Positions 1-5,600 of a DNA stretch of 6,250 nt are shown in pieces; within the stretch, counting starts at the first letter, position 1, and the number at the start of each line of letters is the position of its first letter. Both the position numbers and the translations under genes were made by a program. Source of the stretch: an uncultured bacterium. GTDB taxonomy: Bacteria; Verrucomicrobiota; Lentisphaeria; Victivallales; Victivallaceae. The notes under the pieces are model-generated. The model was not told the DNA's origin. It saw only the letters and a list, made by a program, of their open reading frames with translations, and searched no databases. The DNA lies in NCBI GenBank assembly GCA_949286445.1, contig CASECL010000247.1:1-6250 (forward strand), in the 5' to 3' direction.

Positions 1-31
1 AAGGTGAGGATTGAACATTTCTATTGCCTGA

Positions 32-49
32 CGGTAATAATTATTGCCG
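32..49. repeat. 18-bp near-perfect palindrome downstream of the pump operon
   Basis: The sequence CGGTAATAATTATTGCCG is self-complementary except for one T/G pair per arm. It lies beyond the operon terminator, so it may belong to whatever gene lies to the left: an operator or a small hairpin. It has no following T-tract on either strand, so it is not a terminator. The rest of 1-72 shows nothing else I can support. Confidence 0.35.
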
Positions 50-72
50 GATGCCGGAAAATTTCCCGCCGG

Positions 73-128
73 TAAAAAAGCCGCCCCGCGTTCCGCTCCG
101 GATAATTGTACCGGACGGGACACGGGGC
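73..128 (-). terminator. Rho-independent terminator after the RND permease
   Basis: On the minus strand, 33 nt after the permease stop codon, a GC-rich hairpin forms. The outer stem GCCCCG (123-128) pairs with CGGGGC (83-88), and the inner arms containing TCCGG/CCGGA pair with small bulges around an AT-rich loop near 101-110. The stem is followed at once by GGC and a run of six T on the minus strand (74-79). This is the classic intrinsic terminator layout and marks the 3' end of the adaptor-permease transcript. The plus strand has no T-run after the hairpin, so it appears to work in one direction only. Confidence 0.85.
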
Positions 129-160
129 AATGCCGGAAGCGGAAAATCCGGGTTGCCGGG

Positions 161-3100
161 CTATGATTTTATCCGGAATAAAATTGCGTAGGCTACCGGC
201 ACTACAAACAAAGTAAGAATTGTCGCTCCCAGTAATCCAAACATTATTGTCGCAGCCATAGAATTGAAAAACGCATCAAAAAGCAGCGGAAATACACCGA
301 GAACCGTAGTTCCTGCCGCCATGGTCACCGGACGCAGACGGCTGACGGAGGCATTTATCACTGCCGGCAGGGGCGGTGTACCGTTTTGACGTTCCAGATT
401 TATCTGGTCCAGCAGCACAATGGAATTTTTCAGCAGCATCCCGGCCAGACCGAGAAAACCGATGATCGCCATAAATCCAAAGGGCAAATTCAGCATGAAA
501 AGTCCGCCCACCACCCCGATCAGGGCAAACGGCAGAACTGCAAATGCCACAACCGTTTCACGCAAGGTGCGGAACAGGGTCGCCACCACCAGAAACATCA
601 ATATCAGACTGATGGGAAACAGCGTTTTAAGTTTTTCCAATGCGATCTGATTTTGTTCCAGTTCGCCGCCCCATTCCAGCGAATACAGCGGAGGCAGCGG
701 AATAGCTTCAATCTCTTTTTGCAGCTGTTTCTGCAAAGCCGCCGCGGTGCCTTTCACCGGAGAACATTGGGCAGTGATGGTCGGCATGCGGTCACGATGT
801 CTGATCTGGGGATCTTCCCATACGGTTTCAATCCCGTCGCAGGCTTGCGCCAGAGAGTAACTTTTGCCGGTGGAACTGCTCCAGACCCGGACTTGATCCA
901 GTTCCGAAATGTTTTTCCGGTCATCGCTGACCGAACGGGAAATGATTGGAATTAAATTGTTGTTTTCCTTTAAAATACCACAGGTAACACCATTGAAGTT
1001 CCACTGCAATGACTGCATTAGATCTTTGCGGGAAATGCCGGTTCTGCGCGCTTTGATTTCAGAATAGTTCAGCCGGATCGTTTTTACCGGTTCCCGCCAG
1101 TCGTCGCGGATATAGCGGGCGTTGCCGGATTGGCGCATAATCTCTTTGGCTTTTGATGAGAGCTGCCGGAGCACTGCCGGATCCGGACCGCGGAAGCGGG
1201 CTTCAATTTTAAACGGTATTACCATGGCATCGGAAAAACGCATCAGCATAGCGTCTGCACTGGGATAATTCTCTTTGATGTAATCACTTATTTTGCGGCT
1301 CAATTCCTCAATGTTGCGGTAATCATCCACATCGATCACAATCTGCCCGTAATCCGGAGAGGGACTGTTGTAATCATAGCTCAGAATAAACCTCAATGCA
1401 CCTTCGCCGACGAAACTGGCGGTAGATTTCACCCCCGGCAGGGTGCGGATATAACCGGCAATAGCTTCCACATCTTTTCCGGTGTCTTCTATGTGGCTTG
1501 CCTGATTGCGCCAGTAATCCAGATAAAACTGTTTCCGGGTCGAGTCCGGGAAAAATGTTTTCGGCAATCTGCCGTAGCCCCACCCGGCAAAAACCAGGCT
1601 GGCCAGAATAATAATTATAACGGTTATACGGTGGGCAAGACAGGACTGCAGAAGTTTCCGGTAGAAATGGTATATTCTGTTGTCATATACCTCTTTGGCA
1701 TCAGCTGCCGCCGGTTTTACCTTTATCAGCGCAAGGCACAGCAGCGGAGTGAAGGTCAATGCCATAATCCAGCTGAGCGTCAGAGATATGGCAATCACCT
1801 CAAACAGCGACCGGCAGAATTCGCCGATATTTCCCTCATTGAAGCCCACCGCGAGAAAGGCGAGAATTGCCACAATGGTAGCCCCCAGCAGCGGCCATTG
1901 GGTTTCATACACAATCTCTTTGAGTGCCTGAGATTTACCGGTGCCTCTGGAGGTCTTCACCAGATAGCCGTCAACAATCACAATGGCATTATCCACCAGC
2001 ATTCCCAGTGCGATGATCAATGCTCCCAGTGACACCAGCTGCATATCAATATCGGCTAAATCCATTCCGATAAATGTTCCCAGAATAATCAGCAGCAGTG
2101 TTATTCCGATTACCAGACCGGAACGCCAGCCCATGGTCAGAAGCAGGATGCCGATGACAATCAGAACCGCTTCAATCAGATTGACGATAAAGGTGTTCAT
2201 GGAGTCCTGAACATTTTCGGACTGGTAATTGATAAAATTGATTTCCATCCCTGCCGGGCGGCTGTTTTCCAGCCGGGCAAGTCTTTTTTTGACCGCCTCT
2301 CCCATGCGTACAACATTACCGCCGTCAACAGTGGAAATACCGATGCCGATGGCAGGCTGATCATTGAACCGCATAATTTGAGTGTCCGGTTCAATATGGC
2401 CGCGTTTTACCTCTGCAATATCTCCGATCCGGAACAAATGGCCATTGGTGTCTGATACATAAAGATTGCGGATTGCTTCCACGCCGTCAACCCCGCCGGT
2501 AACCCGCAGACGGGTGTATTCATCGCCTATTTTCACTGCGCCGGCATTTTCAATCAAGTTGCTGCTGCTCAGCGTCTGGAAGAGTTTTTCCTGAGAAATG
2601 CCCAGATTGGAAAGTTTCGCCCGGTCGAATTCCACATAAATGGCTTTTTCCGGCACGCCCCACAAGGCGACTTTGGCGACATCCGGGACCCGGAGCAGCT
2701 CTTTTTTCAGCAGGTCAGCGTAGTCTTTCAATTCATCAATGGTGTAGCCTTTGCCGGAAAGCGACAGGAATATACCGTAAACATCACCGAAATCATCGCC
2801 TACTTTGACCCCGGTTACTTCGGGAGGAAGTGATGGCTTGATGTCGTTGACTTTACGCCGGAGTTCGTCCCAGATCTGGGGAATTTCATCGGCGGAGTAT
2901 TGACTTAATATTTCAACATAAATCAGCGAGAAGCCGTTGCGGCTGACCGAAGTGATATTGTCGATCTGCGGCATCTTCTGAATTTCTTCTTCAATTTTAT
3001 CCGTTACCTCGGTCTCCACTTCACGGGCGGTAGCACCCGGATAAAGTGTTACCACGGAGGCCTTTTTTATTTTGAAAGCAGGATATTCCAGTTTGCCAAG

Positions 3101-3193
3101 ATGAAAGAACGACACCAGCCCGACCAGTGCCGCCGCGGCCATAAGCAGCCAGAAAAAACTCTTATGAGTCAGAACGTAGTCAATGATTTTCAT
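161..3193 (-). CDS. RND-family multidrug efflux permease (TriC-like, inner-membrane pump subunit)
   Basis: This is the proton-driven inner-membrane pump subunit of a tripartite exporter; the family acts as a trimer. The 1010-residue length is slightly short of the usual 1020-1050. The layout is typical: a first membrane helix at about 12-30, a large periplasmic porter/docking loop (31-333), helices 2-6 at about 334-489, helix 7 at about 521-540, a second periplasmic loop (541-857), and helices 8-12 at about 858-1005. Proton-relay positions are visible: helix 4 has GMLVDNAIVIVD with Asp401, helix 10 has LLKNSIVLLD with Lys922, and helix 11 has SRLRP with Arg952. Asn402 stands where AcrB has its second Asp (D408). 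The FGDVYG motif at 135-140 and LVDNAIV recall the TriC-like branch rather than AcrB, from memory only. The ATG start is supported by GGAGGT five bases upstream, inside the end of the adaptor gene. The 14-bp overlap suggests translational coupling. The substrate cannot be read from the sequence. Confidence 0.96.
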   Translation of the reverse strand: MKIIDYVLTHKSFFWLLMAAAALVGLVSFFHLGKLEYPAFKIKKASVVTLYPGATAREVETEVTDKIEEEIQKMPQIDNITSVSRNGFSLIYVEILSQYSADEIPQIWDELRRKVNDIKPSLPPEVTGVKVGDDFGDVYGIFLSLSGKGYTIDELKDYADLLKKELLRVPDVAKVALWGVPEKAIYVEFDRAKLSNLGISQEKLFQTLSSSNLIENAGAVKIGDEYTRLRVTGGVDGVEAIRNLYVSDTNGHLFRIGDIAEVKRGHIEPDTQIMRFNDQPAIGIGISTVDGGNVVRMGEAVKKRLARLENSRPAGMEINFINYQSENVQDSMNTFIVNLIEAVLIVIGILLLTMGWRSGLVIGITLLLIILGTFIGMDLADIDMQLVSLGALIIALGMLVDNAIVIVDGYLVKTSRGTGKSQALKEIVYETQWPLLGATIVAILAFLAVGFNEGNIGEFCRSLFEVIAISLTLSWIMALTFTPLLCLALIKVKPAAADAKEVYDNRIYHFYRKLLQSCLAHRITVIIIILASLVFAGWGYGRLPKTFFPDSTRKQFYLDYWRNQASHIEDTGKDVEAIAGYIRTLPGVKSTASFVGEGALRFILSYDYNSPSPDYGQIVIDVDDYRNIEELSRKISDYIKENYPSADAMLMRFSDAMVIPFKIEARFRGPDPAVLRQLSSKAKEIMRQSGNARYIRDDWREPVKTIRLNYSEIKARRTGISRKDLMQSLQWNFNGVTCGILKENNNLIPIISRSVSDDRKNISELDQVRVWSSSTGKSYSLAQACDGIETVWEDPQIRHRDRMPTITAQCSPVKGTAAALQKQLQKEIEAIPLPPLYSLEWGGELEQNQIALEKLKTLFPISLILMFLVVATLFRTLRETVVAFAVLPFALIGVVGGLFMLNLPFGFMAIIGFLGLAGMLLKNSIVLLDQINLERQNGTPPLPAVINASVSRLRPVTMAAGTTVLGVFPLLFDAFFNSMAATIMFGLLGATILTLFVVPVAYAILFRIKS

Positions 3194-4340
3194 TCAGCAC
3201 CTCCGGATTTAAAATTCTGACTGAGGTCTGAGCGGTGAGCCAGTCGCCGCCGGCGGCAACGACATATTCTCCGGGGGTGATGCCTTCTTCGATAAACAAC
3301 ATGTTTTCTCCGGCGGGAGCTCCGGGTTTTACTTCACGCAATTCCAGTTTGCCGGTTTCCGGGTGGTAAATCCATACCGAAGGGCGGTTGTCACGCTGGA
3401 ACACCGCGGCGAATGGAAGCGTCAGACGTTTTTCCCGGCTGCTGTTGAAATGGGGAATGCCGTGTACTTCCACACTCATGCCCGGCAGAACCAGAAAGTC
3501 ATCCGGTACTTTCATGCGCAGAGTAACTTCATAAGTCTCGCTTTCTTCCGAGGCTACCGGTTTGAATTCATGAATTGCTGCCTGAAGAGATCTTTGTCCC
3601 CGGCCGGGGAAAGTTACATCAAATTGCATACCCAGATAACGTTTCAAACCGTAAATACTGGCATTGGGCAGATTTCCGGCCGGGATGTTGATTTTTACTT
3701 CAACTTCACGCAGATCATCCAATGTTACTACCGGAACATTGGCGGCGGCAATTTCGTACTGTTCGATTTTCAGATCCGACACGGTGCCGTGAAAAGGGGC
3801 AATCAGCACGGTATCTGCCAGTTTGTCTTTGGCAATCTGCAGCGAGACCTCCAGCATTTTCAACTGGGCATCCGCGGCCTGTTTTTTGGTGACGCTGGAG
3901 TCATAAGCGGCTTGACTGACAGCTTTGGAGGCTATCAGCTGTTTATTGCGGCTGTATTCCAGATTGGCCAGTGAACTCTGAACTTTCTGAACTTCCAGCT
4001 CCTGGGTGAGACGGTCAACTTCGCGCTGGTAATCCCGCGGGTCAATCCGCATGAGAACGGTGCCGGCTTCAACCACTTTTCCGTAGGTTAAATTGCGTTC
4101 AATCACAGGGCCGGATACCCGGAAAAACAATTCTGCGTGTTTTACTGCCCGTATCCGTCCGGGGTAAGAAATTCCGGATGCGGATTTGTCTCCGGAGACC
4201 TTGTATAATTTTACCACCCGTTCCGGAGTGACGGCCGATACTTTGTTTTCCGGTGCCGGCTTCCAGAGCAGCCAGCCGATGGCGGCTGCGCTGATAAGAA
4301 CGGTAATTCCAATTCCTGCTGTAATTTTCACTTTGGACAT
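3180..4340 (-). CDS. RND efflux periplasmic adaptor (membrane-fusion protein, HlyD/AcrA family)
   Basis: The adaptor links the inner-membrane permease to an outer-membrane channel. Its 386 residues fit the family. Domains in order: an uncleaved anchor or signal helix at about 7-26; the first lipoyl half at about 61-104 (SGPVIERNLTYGKVVEAG and RIDPRDYQ); an alpha-helical hairpin at about 105-172, rich in Gln, Ala and Lys; the second lipoyl half at about 174-210 (LIAPFHGTVSDL, a hallmark sequence); a beta-barrel at about 211-295 ending in LPGMSVEV; and a membrane-proximal domain at about 296-380. There is no lipobox cysteine near the N-terminus, so it is probably held by its N-terminal helix rather than by lipid. 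The ATG is preceded by GGGGGA at 8 nt, and no better upstream start exists before an in-frame stop. Its 3' end overlaps the permease by 14 bp, so the two are one transcriptional unit. It follows the TetR gene by 319 bp. Confidence 0.95.
   Translation of the reverse strand: MSKVKITAGIGITVLISAAAIGWLLWKPAPENKVSAVTPERVVKLYKVSGDKSASGISYPGRIRAVKHAELFFRVSGPVIERNLTYGKVVEAGTVLMRIDPRDYQREVDRLTQELEVQKVQSSLANLEYSRNKQLIASKAVSQAAYDSSVTKKQAADAQLKMLEVSLQIAKDKLADTVLIAPFHGTVSDLKIEQYEIAAANVPVVTLDDLREVEVKINIPAGNLPNASIYGLKRYLGMQFDVTFPGRGQRSLQAAIHEFKPVASEESETYEVTLRMKVPDDFLVLPGMSVEVHGIPHFNSSREKRLTLPFAAVFQRDNRPSVWIYHPETGKLELREVKPGAPAGENMLFIEEGITPGEYVVAAGGDWLTAQTSVRILNPEVLNENH
3199..3204 (-). promoter_or_regulatory. 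Ribosome binding site of the permease, inside the adaptor gene
   Basis: GGAGGT on the minus strand sits 5 nt before the permease ATG and lies within the last codons of the adaptor gene. This near-ideal Shine-Dalgarno site fixes the start at 3193 and fits coupled translation of the overlapping pair. Confidence 0.85.
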
Positions 4341-4348
4341 ATATGAGT

Positions 4349-4354
4349 TCCCCC
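4349..4354 (-). promoter_or_regulatory. Probable ribosome binding site of the adaptor
   Basis: GGGGGA on the minus strand lies 8 nt before the adaptor ATG at 4340. It is a somewhat off-consensus Shine-Dalgarno site, but it is the only purine-rich candidate near this start. Confidence 0.55.
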
Positions 4355-4492
4355 GGATTTACTGTTTTATCAATAACGGCATTTCCAAACCACACCCCGG
4401 CTTTTTGCCATCATTTTATTCCGGAAAGCTGGCGGCGTGGACTGCTTTTTACGGTTTGGTTATTTTTGAAGTACGGTGTTCTTTTTCAGTTT

Positions 4493-4535
4493 GAGGTACC
4501 TCCGGAATATGAAAATTACGGTTTTTTCCTTTCAA
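4493..4535 (-). promoter_or_regulatory. Tentative pump promoter with adjacent palindrome
   Basis: On the minus strand, TTGAAA (4530-4535) and CATATT (4506-4511) are separated by 18 bp and match sigma-70 -35 and -10 boxes at 5/6 and 4/6 positions. Just downstream, GAGGTACCTC (4493-4502) is a perfect 10-bp palindrome near the expected start point, where a repressor could bind. It differs from the palindrome in front of the TetR gene, so a shared operator is not evident. The 5' leader would be about 160 nt. This is weak evidence from sequence matching alone. Confidence 0.25.
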
Positions 4536-4659
4536 CAGATATGCTTGTGATTTTCCGGTTTTATTTTCTGACCGGGTTTTATTTTTTCTGTTCAGCCATG
4601 CGGTGGGGAGAATGCCTGATTTATCCTGTTTTAATTTATGAAAACCTGTTTTTACTCTT

Positions 4660-5298
4660 TTATGACAATCCCAGGCCGCTTAATAATATTTTTGTAGTGA
4701 AATACTGCAGCCTGCGGTCGAAAATGGGTGATACTTTTCCCTGGGGATGAAATAATTCAATCATGCCGGGGCAGGCGGAACAAAGATATTTGGGACAGAT
4801 CAGGAAAAGATACCAGCAGAAGGCGGTTTCAAAATCATCATTTCCGGTGATTTCCCGGAAAATATCACAGAAAAGCGTTACATTTGGATTGATATAGCGG
4901 TTGATGATTTTTTCCCGCAGCGGATGCGGATACTGGAGTACCTGCAAAAGCATACTGATAGCCTTGTCTTCTTCCGGTCGGTTGGACAGATTTTTGAAAA
5001 CGCATTCCACCAGTCCGGTGATAAAGATAGTCTGCCCGTCGCGGGACTTGAGCAATACGGAATTTTCTTCATAATACTTTCTCATATTGCTGTTGTGCCA
5101 TCTGGACAGAGCCTCCTCGATTACGGACTGAATCAGACCGTCTTTGCCGCCGAAGTAATAATTTATCATACAGGCATCCACGCCGGCTTCACGGGCGATT
5201 TCGCTTAATTTCACCCGTTCAATGCCGCGTTCGGCGAAGAGTTTTCCCGCCGCGCGGATGAAGGCACTTCTGGATTTATTTCCTGCCTTGGTATTCAT
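4660..5298 (-). CDS. TetR/AcrR-family transcriptional repressor
   Basis: This is a 212-residue DNA-binding regulator, normal for the family, and probably the ligand-responsive repressor of the adjacent pump and of itself. The N-terminal TetR helix-turn-helix domain spans about residues 10-57. Its signature elements are AFIRAAGKLFAERG, then KLSEIAREAGV, then the recognition helix leading into INYYFGGKDGL. The C-terminal ligand and dimer domain (about 60-212) is divergent; its NPN and FREI region loosely recalls CerR-type C-terminal domains, but I am not sure. It has seven cysteines (43, 99, 144, 161, 168, 173, 176), including a CSAC pair, which is unusual for a protein this size. The ATG at 5298 is preceded by AGGA at 8 nt. 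It lies upstream of the adaptor in the same direction; TetR-adaptor-permease is a common efflux arrangement. The inducing ligand is unknown. Confidence 0.93.
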   Translation of the reverse strand: MNTKAGNKSRSAFIRAAGKLFAERGIERVKLSEIAREAGVDACMINYYFGGKDGLIQSVIEEALSRWHNSNMRKYYEENSVLLKSRDGQTIFITGLVECVFKNLSNRPEEDKAISMLLQVLQYPHPLREKIINRYINPNVTLFCDIFREITGNDDFETAFCWYLFLICPKYLCSACPGMIELFHPQGKVSPIFDRRLQYFTTKILLSGLGLS

Positions 5299-5306
5299 AT
5301 TGTATT

Positions 5307-5310
5307 TCCT
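5307..5310 (-). promoter_or_regulatory. Ribosome binding site of the TetR gene
   Basis: AGGA (within AGGAAA) on the minus strand lies 8 nt before the ATG at 5298. It is a short but reasonable Shine-Dalgarno site and supports this start. Confidence 0.55.
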
Positions 5311-5325
5311 GTAGTTTTCTGATTA

Positions 5326-5353
5326 AATATACATTTAAAAATGTAATAATCAA
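5326..5353 (-). promoter_or_regulatory. TetR-gene promoter with palindromic operator in the spacer
   Basis: On the minus strand a -35-like TTGATT (5348-5353) and a -10-like TATATT (5326-5331) are separated by 16 bp. The spacer is almost entirely a palindrome at 5330-5345, TACATTT-TT-AAATGTA, with perfect 7-bp arms, which also overlaps the first two bases of the -10 box. A dimeric repressor bound there would block RNA polymerase, which is the standard layout of TetR-family autorepression. The predicted start point is roughly 20 nt upstream of the coding start, leaving a short leader that holds the ribosome binding site. The box matches and symmetry are seen; binding by this particular repressor is inferred. 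The surrounding DNA is very AT-rich, so chance palindromes are more likely than usual. Confidence 0.5.
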
Positions 5354-5489
5354 TATATATACATATTTATTTTTATTTTTTAGGGTATTTTTGCCAAAAT
5401 ATATAAGAAAATAGCCGTAAATTATATTTGAATTATCAAGAATGACCAATGAATTAATCGCCTTATGATTGTCGGTAAAAGAGGGGGTA

Positions 5490-5600
5490 ATGAAAATTTT
5501 ACTTTTTCATGACGTGGTATGGTTGAGTTGGTTACTGGGAGGGATTGCCGGTTTTCCGGTTTTCCGGGGTGCGGAGGAGCGTAGAGTGTTTGCCGGCTGA
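5490..5600 (+). CDS. Possible small hydrophobic peptide gene (36 aa)
   Basis: An ATG at 5490 is preceded by GAGGGGG, with GAGG five bases upstream, the strongest Shine-Dalgarno-like site on the plus strand here. The frame runs 36 codons to a TGA. The peptide begins MKILLFHDVVWLSWLLGGIAG, giving a hydrophobic stretch of about 20 residues that could span a membrane, followed by a charged tail (RGAEERR). I do not recognise it. It could be a small membrane peptide or chance. It is antisense to the end of the minus-strand frame at 5507-6250, so at most one of the two is likely to be real. No clear promoter is visible. Confidence 0.22.
   Translation: MKILLFHDVVWLSWLLGGIAGFPVFRGAEERRVFAG

Larger units (their letters stand above)
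4341..4659. other. 319-bp gap between the repressor and adaptor genes
   Basis: I find no convincing gene here on either strand. The plus-strand reading frames across it are Phe-rich translations of T-rich DNA and run into the antisense of the flanking genes. No terminator hairpin with a T-run follows the repressor stop, so read-through into the pump genes is possible. The gap holds the adaptor ribosome binding site, a tentative promoter (4506-4535), a 10-bp palindrome (4493-4502), and a direct repeat of CCTGTTTT on the plus strand at 4625-4632 and 4645-4652, 20 bp apart. The gap is long enough for an independently regulated pump promoter. Confidence 0.6.
5299..5489. other. AT-rich intergenic region upstream of the repressor
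   Basis: This stretch is markedly richer in A+T than the genes to its left, with runs such as the alternating AT block at 5353-5362 and T-rich DNA at 5367-5380. Apart from the repressor promoter/operator and ribosome binding site, I see no gene, RNA structure or terminator in it. Confidence 0.6.

Noticed and set aside
386..955. Plus-strand 189-codon frame antisense to the permease
   Set aside because: It lies wholly opposite the strongly supported RND permease and its Gln/His/Arg-rich translation is a typical antisense shadow.
4370..4414. 14-codon minus-strand frame just upstream of the adaptor (possible leader peptide)
   Set aside because: It is very short with only a weak purine stretch before it, and no attenuator hairpin follows it.
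4343..4750. Plus-strand 135-codon frame across the repressor-adaptor gap
   Set aside because: It is Phe- and Leu-rich only because the DNA is T-rich, lacks a ribosome binding site, and runs into the antisense of the TetR gene; no domain is recognisable.
5453..5492. Promoter for the small plus-strand peptide frame
   Set aside because: Only poor matches to -35 and -10 boxes were found; AT-rich sequence alone is not enough.
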